Shown: one piece after another, positions 16,125 to 24,799 of the stretch
How positions within the stretch are numbered: position 1 is the first letter of the stretch
How the letters are laid out: every line of letters starts with the position of its first letter
Origin: Pyxidicoccus sp. MSG2
Lineage (GTDB): Bacteria > Myxococcota > Myxococcia > Myxococcales > Myxococcaceae
Assembly (NCBI RefSeq): GCF_026626705.1
Contig: NZ_JAPNKC010000001.1
Coordinates: forward strand, 6,528,001 to 6,592,000
DNA length: 64,000 nucleotides
Direction of reading: 5' to 3'
Position numbers and translations under genes: made by a program
Notes under the pieces: model-generated
Told to the model about the DNA's origin: nothing
Databases searched by the model: none
What the model saw: only the letters and a program-made list of their open reading frames with translations

Positions 16125-17489
16125 TCACCCTCCCGTGGCGCGGCCCCGGCGTGACTCGACGATGGCGCGGAAGGAGCGGCTGCGCAGCTCCTCCAGCGTG
16201 AGGCCCGCGGCGAGCACCTCATCCTGGTTGAGGGCGCCGCAGCTCAGCCCGCGCAGGAAGAAGTTGAGCAGTCCCTGCCCGGTGGCCGCGTCGTCGAACA
16301 CGTCGCCCACCAGCGTGGCCTGCGCGGCCTTCTCCAGGAACGCCTTCAGCCTGCGCGAGGCGGCGTCCAGCCCCTCCAGGAAGAACGCGTACACCGCCGC
16401 ATAGCGCACGGGCAGCTGCCCCGGATGCAAATCCCACCCCTGGTACCACGCGCGCTCCAGCGAGTGGCGGATGTGCCGGTACGACAGCTGCCACACCCGG
16501 TGCACCGCCTCCATGTTCTCCCGCCGCTGCGTGGGCAGCACCGACTCCTCGCCCTGCGCCTTGTGTGGGGGCACCGGCATGACGTGGGTGGCGCCGTCGG
16601 CCAGCATGACGCCGGTGCCGGCGAGCGACACCTGCACCACGTCCCGCAGGAAGTCACAGGTCGGGTGCAGCATGCTCTGCACGTGCGCGCTGACGCTGAG
16701 GGCCGCGGTGTAGTCGTACACGCCCAGGTGCACGCTGGTGCAGCGCCCCGCGGCCGCCGCCACCAGCCGGGGCAGGTGCAGCCGTCCCTCCACGTCGAAC
16801 AGGGCCTGCGGCGTCTCCACCATCAGCTCCAGGCCCAGCGAGCCCGGCGTCAGCCCCTTCTCCGTCTCGAAGACCTCCAGCATTCGCGCGAGCGCCGCCA
16901 CCTGCTCCGGCAGAGACACCTTGGGCAGCGTGACGACGAAGGACGGCGGCAGCTTCCCGCCCGTGCGCTCCATCAGGGTGGTGAGGAACAAATCCAGCGT
17001 GCGCGAGGAGCGCTCGAACAATTCCTCCGAGAAGGACTTCACCCGGATGCCGATGAACGGCGGCAGCGAGCCCTGCTCCAGGCCGAGCGCCAGCTCCTCG
17101 GCGGCGGAGATGGCGTGCCCGTCCTCCTCCGCGTCGGGGCGGTGGCCGTAGCCGTCCTCGAAGTCGATGCGCAGGTCCTCTACCGGCTCGCGCTCGAGCT
17201 TGTCCACCACGCGCCCGTAGACGCGCTGGGCGAAGCGGCCGCGCTGGGGCAGCCCCAGGCCGTGGGCCAGCTCGGCCGCGTCTGGCGCGTACTCCTTCAG
17301 CGCGGCGAGCGCGAGGTCCCCCAGCTTCCGCGCCGTGTTGGCGCGGAAGAGGTGGGCCCCGCCGTACACCACGTGTACAGGTTGCCGGCGCGGCGACTCG
17401 CCGGGGTACGTCCGCTCGAAGGCGGCGTTGGCCCGGCGCAGGGCCTCGCGGGCGGTGGAGAGGCTGGCGGGCGTCAGCGTCGTCTTCAC
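16125..17489 (-). CDS. DUF6986 aldolase/citrate-lyase-like protein
   Basis: 454 residues. The TIM-barrel features resemble the HpcH/HpaI aldolase, malate synthase and citrate lyase superfamily: LRIDFEDGYGHRPDAEED (acidic metal site, about residues 108-125), a lysine in FVVTLPKVSLPEQV, LELMVETPQALFD with the metal-ligand-type Glu, and HLGVYDYTA. The substrate is unknown; carbon-carbon bond cleavage or formation on an acyl-CoA or keto acid is inferred from the superfamily only. The ATG overlaps the stop of the M1 aminopeptidase gene by 4 bases, so they share a transcript. The long inverted repeat at 16041-16097 follows. Confidence 0.8.
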   Translation of the reverse strand: MKTTLTPASLSTAREALRRANAAFERTYPGESPRRQPVHVVYGGAHLFRANTARKLGDLALAALKEYAPDAAELAHGLGLPQRGRFAQRVYGRVVDKLEREPVEDLRIDFEDGYGHRPDAEEDGHAISAAEELALGLEQGSLPPFIGIRVKSFSEELFERSSRTLDLFLTTLMERTGGKLPPSFVVTLPKVSLPEQVAALARMLEVFETEKGLTPGSLGLELMVETPQALFDVEGRLHLPRLVAAAAGRCTSVHLGVYDYTAALSVSAHVQSMLHPTCDFLRDVVQVSLAGTGVMLADGATHVMPVPPHKAQGEESVLPTQRRENMEAVHRVWQLSYRHIRHSLERAWYQGWDLHPGQLPVRYAAVYAFFLEGLDAASRRLKAFLEKAAQATLVGDVFDDAATGQGLLNFFLRGLSCGALNQDEVLAAGLTLEELRSRSFRAIVESRRGRATGG

Positions 17490-20038
17490 GGCTGCTTCTT
17501 CAGCCAGGCGGACACCTCGGAAGCGCAGCGCTCACGCAGCGCCACGTCCTGGGACAGCCGCTCCAGTGTCTGCGCGGTGGCCTGCTGTGCCTCGGGGACG
17601 GGGTGGGCCTGGAGGAGCGCCTTCATCTGCTCCAGGTGCTCGCGCGTGCGCAGCATGCCCATGGCCTCGACGATGCGGCGCAGCAGCATGGGCGCGCTGC
17701 CCGTGCGGGCCGTCACGTCCTTCCACCGCTTCTGCATCTGCGCCCACCAGCCCTCGCGGCCGGTGCGGTTGCCCAGCAGGCCCGCGATGAAGCTGGCCAC
17801 GTCCTGCGTCTTCACCGTGTCGGTGAAGAGCAGCCCCTGCGCGCGCTCGGCCAGGGCCTTGTCCTCGAAGCCGGCGAGCGCCATGAGGTAGCGGCGCTGC
17901 GTGGCCGGGTCCGGCTCCTTCGGCATCCGCTGGAGGAACGTCTCGAAGAGGGCCGTGTCCCCGGCGCGCGCCACCATGGCCACCGCCGCGTCCAGCAGGT
18001 TGGGCTCCAGCGCGTCCTTGTCGCCGTCCAGCATGCGGGCCACGCGCGGGCGGGCCTCCGCGAGCGCCTCGGGGCTGCGCGCCAGGCCGCCCATCGCGCG
18101 CACCAGCGCCGCGCGCCGCAGCTTCACCCGGTCCGACTCGCCCTTCGCCGCCTGCCAGCCCACGCGCTTGAGCCCGGGGCCGAGCAGCCGCTCCACCCAC
18201 CTGCGGAAGCGCTCCTGCTCCTCGCCGTCCATCAGCCGGCCCTCCACGTACCCCAGCCGGCCCACCAGTTCGTCCAGGACGGAGTCGTCCTCCTCGTCGC
18301 CGAAGCGGCCGGCCAGGTCGAGCAGGTCGGCAATCGACGCCTGCCCGGAGCGCACCAGGGCCCACTGGTCCGCCAGCAGGGAGATGCGCTCGGAGGGCGC
18401 GAGCCCCTTCACGTTCGCCGCCAGCTTCTCCAGCGCGGGCTTGTCGTACGCCACGCGGTAGAAGCCGGTGGAGCCGGCGTTGGCGGTGAGCCACTTCACC
18501 TCGCCCGAGCCCTCCAGCTTCACCGCGGCCTGCGCGTCACGCAGCAGCACGCGCTGCTCGCGCACGCCCGTGCCGTCCTCGAAGCGCAGCACCATGGGCA
18601 CCGGCCACTTCTCGCCGCTCTGCACGCCCGGCTCCGAGTAGAAGCGCCGCTGCGACAGGTGCAGGGTGCGCCCGTCCAGCTTCGCCGTCACGAGCGGGAA
18701 GCCGCTCTGGCCCACCCACGCGGTGGCCAGCTCCTCCACCGGCTGCTTCGCGGCCTCGCCCAGCGCGTTCCAGAGGTCTTCCTTCACCGCGTTGGCGCGC
18801 GCGTGCTTGCGCATGTACTGGCGGATGCCCTCGCGGAAGGGGCCCTCTCCGAGGAAGCCCTCAATCATCCGCAGCACCGCGCCGCCCTTCTCGTACGTAA
18901 TCGCGTCGAAGCTCTCACCGGCCTCGCTCGCGTTGCGCACCTCGCCGTGGATGGGGTGCGTGGACTTGAGCGCGTCCAGGTGCAGCGCGCTGGCACGGTG
19001 CGCGTCGAAGTCCAGCCACATGCGCCACTCGGGGCGCCACTGGTCGACAATCTTGAAGGCCATCCACGTGGCGAAGGCCTCGTTCAGCCAGAGGTCGTCC
19101 CACCACACCATGGTGACCCAGTTGCCGAACCACTGGTGCGCCAGCTCGTGTGTCACCACCTCCGCCACGCGCTTCTGCACGGACAGCGGCGCGGTGGACG
19201 GGTCCAGGAGCAGCGCCACCTCGCGGTAGGTGATGAGGCCGGCGTTCTCCATGGCGCCCGCCTCGAAGTCCGGAATGCCCACCTGGTCCACCTTGGTGAA
19301 GGCATAGGGCAGGCCGAAGTAGTCCTGGAGCCGGGGCAGCACGTTGAGGGCCACGTCCTGGCCGAAGCGTGTCAGGTGCGCCTTCTCCGGCAGGGACCAG
19401 GTGCGCACCGGGACGCCCTGGACCTGTTCCGCGTCGGTGCCCACCAACGGGCCCACGACGAGGGCGATGAGGTAGCTGCTCAGCACCTCCGTCTCCTGGA
19501 ACGTCACCTTGCGCAGGCCTGCGTCCTGCTCCTCCTTCACCACCGGGCTGTTGCCCAGCACGGTGAGCCCCTGCGGCACGCGCACGGAGAGGGCCCACTT
19601 CGCCTTGAAGGCCGGCTCGTCGAAGCAGGGGAAGAGGCGGCGCGCGTCGGCGGCCTCGAACTGCGTGGCCGCCACCTTGCCCGCCTGATAGAGGCCGCGC
19701 AGGCCTTCGGTGAAGCGGCCCGTCCACGCCACGTCCAGCGACGCGGCCCCGGCGGGCAGCGGCGTGTCGAAGCGCAGCACCACGGTCTCGCTCTGCGCCA
19801 TCGGCTGGAGGGAGGACGGCTTGCGCTGCTCGCCGCCCGCGCGGAACGTCACCTCACCCAATTGCAGGGCAATGGCGTGGAGGATGATTTCCTTCGCCGG
19901 TTCGGCCAGCTCCAGCTCGATGGTCTGCTGTCCGGAGAAGGTCCGCGCGTCCAGGTCGAGCGTGACGGTGGCCACGTGGCGACGGGGACGGATGGTGTTC
20001 GGCAGGCGGAAGTTCTTGTCTTCGGTCGGATGCGCCAT
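17486..20038 (-). CDS. M1 family aminopeptidase (ERAP1/APN-like)
   Basis: 850 residues. It removes N-terminal amino acids from peptides using one zinc ion. Visible in order: N-terminal beta-saddle domain, GAMEN exopeptidase motif (residues 261-265), zinc site HELAHQW (H297, E298, H301) with third ligand E320 in WLNEAFATW, then a long helical ERAP1-type C-terminal domain from about residue 520. All catalytic residues are present. No signal peptide is evident, so it is probably cytosolic and involved in peptide recycling. It overlaps the DUF6986 gene downstream by 4 bases. The hairpin at 20058-20081 separates it from the SprT-like gene. Confidence 0.94.
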   Translation of the reverse strand: MAHPTEDKNFRLPNTIRPRRHVATVTLDLDARTFSGQQTIELELAEPAKEIILHAIALQLGEVTFRAGGEQRKPSSLQPMAQSETVVLRFDTPLPAGAASLDVAWTGRFTEGLRGLYQAGKVAATQFEAADARRLFPCFDEPAFKAKWALSVRVPQGLTVLGNSPVVKEEQDAGLRKVTFQETEVLSSYLIALVVGPLVGTDAEQVQGVPVRTWSLPEKAHLTRFGQDVALNVLPRLQDYFGLPYAFTKVDQVGIPDFEAGAMENAGLITYREVALLLDPSTAPLSVQKRVAEVVTHELAHQWFGNWVTMVWWDDLWLNEAFATWMAFKIVDQWRPEWRMWLDFDAHRASALHLDALKSTHPIHGEVRNASEAGESFDAITYEKGGAVLRMIEGFLGEGPFREGIRQYMRKHARANAVKEDLWNALGEAAKQPVEELATAWVGQSGFPLVTAKLDGRTLHLSQRRFYSEPGVQSGEKWPVPMVLRFEDGTGVREQRVLLRDAQAAVKLEGSGEVKWLTANAGSTGFYRVAYDKPALEKLAANVKGLAPSERISLLADQWALVRSGQASIADLLDLAGRFGDEEDDSVLDELVGRLGYVEGRLMDGEEQERFRRWVERLLGPGLKRVGWQAAKGESDRVKLRRAALVRAMGGLARSPEALAEARPRVARMLDGDKDALEPNLLDAAVAMVARAGDTALFETFLQRMPKEPDPATQRRYLMALAGFEDKALAERAQGLLFTDTVKTQDVASFIAGLLGNRTGREGWWAQMQKRWKDVTARTGSAPMLLRRIVEAMGMLRTREHLEQMKALLQAHPVPEAQQATAQTLERLSQDVALRERCASEVSAWLKKQP

Positions 20039-20057
20039 AGGGAAGTGGGAATGTAGC

Positions 20058-20081
20058 GTCCAGGCCGCTTCGTGCCTGGAC
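20058..20081. terminator. Hairpin after the SprT-like gene
   Basis: Perfect 8-bp arms (GTCCAGGC and GCCTGGAC) around an 8-base loop. It is 22 bases past the stop of the minus-strand gene ending at 20103 and before the aminopeptidase start at 20038. There is no T-tract. Confidence 0.5.
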
Positions 20082-20102
20082 TTAAGTGGCGGGTGTCAGC
20101 CG

Positions 20103-20639
20103 TCACACCCTTGAAGACCGGGGGCGGCGGCGGGAGGAAGAGGTATTCAGCCGTGGGACGAGTTGGTGGAAGAGGCTGGACTCACGCTTGAAGAAGCCCT
20201 CCGTGTGGAAGGAGTGGGGCAGCTCCAGGAGCAAGAAGTCCAGGTGATGACACAGCTCGTGGAGGAAGGTCCTCAGGTACGTGCGGAAGGCGACCACGCG
20301 CCCGTGCCTCGCCGTGCGCATCCACACCTGGATGCGGGGGCGGTGGCCCGGCGCCTGCGTGTAGAGGCCGTGCAGTTCGCCCGTCTCGGAAGAGGGCCGC
20401 ACCTCCAGCACCTCCACCTTCGCGGCGGCCACGTCGAGTCGCTCGCACAGCGCGTCGCCCAGCCGGGCGGTGGCGTCTTCCAGGAGGGCGCGCTCACCCG
20501 AGGCCAGGGCCAGGCGCAGGGCCTCCACGTGGGGCGCCAGTGCGTGGGGCTCGCGCACCCGCAGCGCGGCGACGCCGTCGCTCATCCGGTAGACGCGCTG
20601 CTGGGCCGTGGAGAGGGTGTCGTAGTAGTCGAAAGTCAC
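20103..20639 (-). CDS. SprT-like zinc metalloprotein
   Basis: About 178 residues from the GTG at 20639 (then TFDYYDTLSTAQQRVYR). An upstream in-frame start would add 22 residues that look non-coding. The core motif HELCHHLD (HExxH) near residue 140, following a strand with PRIQVWMRT, suggests a zinc site like that of SprT/Spartan or minigluzincin proteins. The C-terminal part contains HSFHTEGFFKRESSLFHQL, whose His or Glu could be the third ligand. Predicted to be a small cytoplasmic metallopeptidase; the substrate is unknown. A terminator-like hairpin follows. Confidence 0.72.
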   Translation of the reverse strand: MTFDYYDTLSTAQQRVYRMSDGVAALRVREPHALAPHVEALRLALASGERALLEDATARLGDALCERLDVAAAKVEVLEVRPSSETGELHGLYTQAPGHRPRIQVWMRTARHGRVVAFRTYLRTFLHELCHHLDFLLLELPHSFHTEGFFKRESSLFHQLVPRLNTSSSRRRPRSSRV

Positions 20640-20821
20640 GAAGGTCGAACTCCAACGGCCTGAAACCAGGCACCCCCCGTACCGCGGGGCACCCGTGCCG
20701 CCCACCTGTCGGGTGGAGCAGGCGAGGGAGCGGGGTCGGACGTGCGCTCCCTCGCACCGCCGCCCTTCCTAGCACCCGGCCGGGCACACCCGTGCTGCTT
20801 ACCTTCGCCTGGGGGTTGTTC

Positions 20822-22858
20822 ATGGCACGTCGCGCCATGTTGCTCGCATTGTGCTTCGTGGCGCTGAAGTACCTCAGCCTGCGCTTCGTGTTCCCCCCCG
20901 TCATGAGCGCGGTGCTGTGGCTGCCCGCGGGGGTGAGCCTGGCCTTCCTGCTGCGCTCCCCCACGCGCATGTGGCCGGCCCTGCTGGCCGCCGTCTTCGT
21001 GGCGGAGGCGGGGACGGTGGTGCTGGAGGGAATCCCCGCGCCGGTGGCGGCCATCTGGGGGGTGGGCAACGTGCTGCGCACCCTGCTGGGCGCGGCGCTG
21101 CTGCGGCGCTTCGTCGGAGGACCGGTGCTCTTCCACCGGGTGCGCGACGTGGCCGGGGTGCTCGTCCTGGGAGGCCTGGTGGGCACGCTGCCCAGCGCCC
21201 TGCTGGGGGCGGTGGGCGCCGGGCTGTGGGTGGGCGCCGTGTCCTTCCGGGACGAGTTCCTGGCGTGGTGGCTGAGCGACCTGCTGGGCACCGTGCTGAT
21301 GGCGCCGTTGCTGCTGACGTGGTGGCCCCTGGGCCGCGAGGTGCGGGACTCCCGGCGACTGGCGGAACTGGGCGCGCTGCTGGCGCTGGTGGCCGGCGTC
21401 ACCATCCTCATCTTCCAGCGCTCCGGTGCGGCCCCGCTGGGGCTGCTCGCCACGCTGCCCTATGCGGCCTTTCCCCTCGTCATCGCCGCGGCGCTGCGCC
21501 ACGGGTCCAGGGGGGCGTCCAGCGCCATCCTGGTGATGGGGACGCTGGCGGTGGCGTACACGAGCGGGGGCCGCGGCCCCTTCGGCGTGCTGCCCATGTC
21601 GGCGGCGGAGCGGATCCTCGCCGTGCAGGTCTTCGTGGCGGTGCTCAGCCTGACCGCGCTCACGCTGGCGGCGGTGGTGGCCGAGCGGCGCCGGGTGGAG
21701 GTGTTCCAGCGCGTGTTGGCCACCGCGGGCGCGGAGCTGGCGTCGTCGCCGGATTGGGGCGCCACGTTGCCGCGCGTGGTGCGGCTCATCGTCCCGGAGC
21801 TGTGCGCCGGGGCCGCCATCTGGATGGTGGACACGCAAGACATGGTGCGGCGGGTGGCGGCTTCGGGGTGGACGCCCGGGCGCGAGGCGGCGCTGCGCGG
21901 TCAGTTGCCTCCGCTGCCATGCGAGCCGCGCCGCTGGCGGGGGCACTCGGGCTCGGGGGTGCTGGTGCCGCTGCGGGTGCGCGGGGGGGTGGTGGGGGCG
22001 CTCGCGCTGGTGGCGGACGCCGAGGACCCCCCGCTGGGCCGGCGTGAAGCGCTGCTGGCGGAGGACCTGGCGCGCCGCTGCGCCATGGCGATGGAGAACG
22101 CGCGGCTGCTCGACGAGGCGCACGAGGCCATTGGCGCGCGGGACGACTTCATCTCCGTGGCGGCGCATGAGCTGCGCACGCCGCTGGCCACACTCACCCT
22201 GCGTGTGCAGAACCTGCTGTCCCAGCTGCGCCGCGCGGGCGAGCAGGAGGGGGTGCTGGAGCGGCTGGGCTTCATCTCCCGGCAGGTGGCGCGGCTGACG
22301 GGGCTGGTGGAGCGCGTGCTGGACGTGGGCCGCGTCAACGCCGGCACGCTGGAGCTGCGGCGCGAGCAGGTGGACCTCACCGCGCTGGTGGAGGCGTGTG
22401 TGGACCGCCTCGCGGACGAGGCCGTGCGCTCCGGTTGCGAGCTGCGGCTGCGGACGGAGGCTCCGCACGTGTCGGGATGGATGGACCGGGGCCGGGTGGA
22501 GCAGGCGCTCACGCACCTGCTGGGCAACGCCATCAAGTTCGGCATCGGCGCGCCGGTGGACGTGGAGCTGGTCCAGGTGGACGGCCGCGCCCGGCTGACG
22601 GTGACGGACCATGGCATCGGCATCCCTCCCGAGGCGCTGGAGCGCATCTTCGGACGCTTCGAGCGCGCGGTGTCCTCGCACCAGTACGGTGGACTGGGGC
22701 TGGGACTGTTCCTCACCCGGCAGATTGTCGAGGCCCACGGCGGCTCCATCCACGTGGAGAGCGAGGCCGGCGCGGGGGCCACCTTCGTGCTGGAGCTGCC
22801 CGTGCAGCCAAGCCAGTCGCTCCAGCGGGAGCCGGCGCGGCCCCAGCCCGGCGTGTGA
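20822..22858 (+). CDS. Sensor histidine kinase with MASE1 membrane domain
   Basis: About 678 residues. Residues about 1-290 carry eight or so transmembrane helices of MASE1 type, with the segment WLPAGVSLAFLL. A GAF-like region follows (about 300-430, LRVRGGVVGALALVAD). Then come HisKA with phosphoacceptor H449 in VAAHELRTPLATL, and HATPase_c with N-box LLGNAIKFG, G1 DHGIGIP and G2 GGLGLGLFL. It autophosphorylates on His and passes phosphate to a response regulator, but none is encoded beside it, so it is an orphan kinase. The ATG at 20822 has a GGGGG run just upstream; a GTG at 20792 is the alternative. The signal is unknown. Confidence 0.88.
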   Translation: MARRAMLLALCFVALKYLSLRFVFPPVMSAVLWLPAGVSLAFLLRSPTRMWPALLAAVFVAEAGTVVLEGIPAPVAAIWGVGNVLRTLLGAALLRRFVGGPVLFHRVRDVAGVLVLGGLVGTLPSALLGAVGAGLWVGAVSFRDEFLAWWLSDLLGTVLMAPLLLTWWPLGREVRDSRRLAELGALLALVAGVTILIFQRSGAAPLGLLATLPYAAFPLVIAAALRHGSRGASSAILVMGTLAVAYTSGGRGPFGVLPMSAAERILAVQVFVAVLSLTALTLAAVVAERRRVEVFQRVLATAGAELASSPDWGATLPRVVRLIVPELCAGAAIWMVDTQDMVRRVAASGWTPGREAALRGQLPPLPCEPRRWRGHSGSGVLVPLRVRGGVVGALALVADAEDPPLGRREALLAEDLARRCAMAMENARLLDEAHEAIGARDDFISVAAHELRTPLATLTLRVQNLLSQLRRAGEQEGVLERLGFISRQVARLTGLVERVLDVGRVNAGTLELRREQVDLTALVEACVDRLADEAVRSGCELRLRTEAPHVSGWMDRGRVEQALTHLLGNAIKFGIGAPVDVELVQVDGRARLTVTDHGIGIPPEALERIFGRFERAVSSHQYGGLGLGLFLTRQIVEAHGGSIHVESEAGAGATFVLELPVQPSQSLQREPARPQPGV

Positions 22859-22925
22859 GTCCGCGTGTGGGGACTCCGTGGCGCCGCCGCGGGCTTCGGC
22901 GGGGCCGGATGTTTCCACCATGGGT

Positions 22926-22968
22926 CGCCCCACAGTCCCGTGTGGGAAATCAATTCCACACAGGGGCG
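22926..22968. terminator. Two-tier stem-loop downstream of the MASE1 kinase
   Basis: Inner arms GTGTGG(g)AA and TTCCACAC enclose ATCAA. Outer arms CGCCCC and GGGGCG frame them. It lies 68 bases past the kinase stop and 86 bases before the next start, so it may be a terminator or a regulatory site. There is no T-tract. Confidence 0.4.
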
Positions 22969-23053
22969 GCACCAGGGCCCCGGTGAGGTGTCCACGGGTG
23001 GACGTGCCAGCGGCCGTGCAGGCGCGGCACGCGGGTTGCTCTGACGCGTGGGC

Positions 23054-23746
23054 ATGCATCGTGGAGTGTGGCTGGGGGCGGTGGTGGGGATGCTGCTGTG
23101 GGGCGGTGAGGCGGAGGCCGTGCGCAAGCGCACGCCGAAGCGTCAGACCACCGTCTCGCTGGCGGAGCGGGCCGTGTGGCGGGCGAAGTCGTGGTTGGGG
23201 CTGAGCACGCTGCGGACCGTGAGTACGACGGTGAACGATGACTGCTCGGGCTTCACGCAGCTGGCCTACCGCAAGCCGGGGCTGAGCCTGATGCCGGCGG
23301 TGACGTTTCCCGGGGAGAATGGCGTGAAGGCCATCTACCGGAAGGCCGTGGACCTGGGCACGGTGCGCGAGACGCCGCGTCCGGGAGACATGGTCTTCTT
23401 CCGGGACACGCATGACCGGAACAAGGACGGCAAGCTCAACGATGGCCTCACGCACATCGGCATCGTCGAGCGCGTGGCCGAGGACGGCACGGTGACGTTC
23501 GTCCACAAGGCGGGCGGCCTGGTGAAGCGCGGCCGGTTCAACCTGTCGCACCCGGATGAGCGCAAGGACGAGCAGGGCCGCGTCCTCAACGACTGGCTGC
23601 GCCGCCGTGACAAGCGCAACCGCGGGTACATGGCGGGAGAGCTGGTCGCCGGCTTTGCCTCCGTGGACGAGCGCTGGGCGGACACGGCGGCGCCGAAGGT
23701 GGCACCGAAAGTGGCGTCGAAGGTCGCGTCGGCGAAGCGGCGGTAG
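23054..23746 (+). CDS. Secreted NlpC/P60-type cell-wall peptidase
   Basis: About 230 residues from the ATG at 23054 (a GTG two codons upstream is possible). A signal peptide covers residues 1-22. The NlpC/P60 core has the nucleophile C64 in NDDCSGFTQLAY, the His in LTHIGIVERV (H133), and a likely third polar residue H150 in VTFVHKAGG. A loop rich in Asp and Asn (DTHDRNKDGKLNDG) before the His is calcium-loop-like. The C-terminus has repeated APKVA/ASKVA units. The predicted role is cleaving peptidoglycan stem peptides in the periplasm. It is monocistronic; the next gene is the MtgA transglycosylase, another wall enzyme. Confidence 0.82.
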   Translation: MHRGVWLGAVVGMLLWGGEAEAVRKRTPKRQTTVSLAERAVWRAKSWLGLSTLRTVSTTVNDDCSGFTQLAYRKPGLSLMPAVTFPGENGVKAIYRKAVDLGTVRETPRPGDMVFFRDTHDRNKDGKLNDGLTHIGIVERVAEDGTVTFVHKAGGLVKRGRFNLSHPDERKDEQGRVLNDWLRRRDKRNRGYMAGELVAGFASVDERWADTAAPKVAPKVASKVASAKRR

Positions 23747-23851
23747 TCATCAGGATGCCTTTCCGGGGTCGCCTGCCTGCCTGCTGAAGCCGGGCGCGCA
23801 GGGGGCGGGGAGGGGTGACGTCAGGGCCGGGAGGCGGTATGCACGGGCCCG

Positions 23852-24793
23852 ATGTCCCCATCGGATGGTCGGCCAGCGCCGGGGCCCGCGGAACCCGAGC
23901 ACGCGCACACGGCACCCGCGACGCCCGAGCGGGGCAATACCCCTTTCAGAACGGTGACGCCGCTGGCTCCCGTCTCCCGCTCCGCTTCGCCGTGGGGGCG
24001 CGGGTCTCCACGCCGCAAGGTGCTGCTCGCGCTCGCCGCGCTGTTCGTCGTCTTCGCCGTGTACGAGTACGTCACGCTGCCGGACGCCGCGCGGTTCGAG
24101 AAGGAGAACCCGAAGACGACGGCGCTCATCGACAAGCGCGCGGAGGAGGCGCGGGAGGCGGGGAAGAAGGCTCGCCGCCGCCAGCAGTGGGTGCCGCTGA
24201 CGGCCGTCTCCAAGCACGCGGTGGCCGCGGTGCTCATCTCCGAGGACGCGGGCTTCTATGTCCACGAGGGCGTGGACACCTCCGAGGTGCGCAAGGCGCT
24301 GGAGGAGGCCTGGGAGAAGGGCCACCTGGGCCGGGGCGCTTCCACCATCACCCAGCAGCTGGCAAAGAACCTCTGGCTGTCCACGGACCGCAGCCTGCTG
24401 CGCAAGGCGAAGGAGTTGGTGCTGACGCGCCGGCTGGAGGACGCGCTCACCAAGAAGCGCATCCTCACGCTGTACCTCAACGTCGCCGAGTGGGGGCAGG
24501 GCGTCTACGGAATCGAGGCCGGCGCGCGCGAGCACTTCGGCGTGTCCGCGTCGCAGCTCACGGTGGCGCAGGGGGCGATTCTGGCCGCCATGCTGCCGGC
24601 GCCCCGCAAGCGCTCGCCGTCCTCCGGCTCGCGGGCGCTGTGGAAGCGCGCGCACTGGATTGTGGACCAGCTCGCGTCGGTGAATCGCATCAGCGCCGCG
24701 CAGGCGGACGAGGCGCGCTCGGACATCGACCGGCTGCTGGGCCGCAAGCCGGCGGGCACGGACGCGGACGACGACGACACCGACGAGCGGTGA
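23852..24793 (+). CDS. mtgA: Monofunctional peptidoglycan glycosyltransferase
   Basis: 313 residues. It polymerises lipid II into glycan strands at the outer face of the inner membrane. A proline-rich cytoplasmic tail (about 55 residues) and one transmembrane helix (KVLLALAALFVVFAVYEYV) precede a GT51 domain. Motifs are ISEDAGFYVHEGVD (catalytic Glu), GASTITQQLAKNLWLS, KAKELVLTRRLE, and ILTLYLNVAEWGQGVYGIEA. No transpeptidase domain follows, so it is the monofunctional type. The long N-terminal tail is unusual for the family. It is convergent with the amino-acid permease, only 6 bases between stops. Confidence 0.93.
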   Translation: MSPSDGRPAPGPAEPEHAHTAPATPERGNTPFRTVTPLAPVSRSASPWGRGSPRRKVLLALAALFVVFAVYEYVTLPDAARFEKENPKTTALIDKRAEEAREAGKKARRRQQWVPLTAVSKHAVAAVLISEDAGFYVHEGVDTSEVRKALEEAWEKGHLGRGASTITQQLAKNLWLSTDRSLLRKAKELVLTRRLEDALTKKRILTLYLNVAEWGQGVYGIEAGAREHFGVSASQLTVAQGAILAAMLPAPRKRSPSSGSRALWKRAHWIVDQLASVNRISAAQADEARSDIDRLLGRKPAGTDADDDDTDER

Positions 24794-24799
24794 GGCCGC

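Noticed and set aside
17603-20056. An 817-residue open frame on the plus strand
   Set aside because: It is antisense to the M1 aminopeptidase, whose catalytic motifs are intact; composition is typical of a GC shadow.
20636-23551. A 971-residue open frame on the minus strand
   Set aside because: It is antisense to the MASE1 kinase and the NlpC/P60 gene, is rich in His, Arg, Gln and Pro, and has no motif. Such frames arise from high GC3 on the true coding strand.
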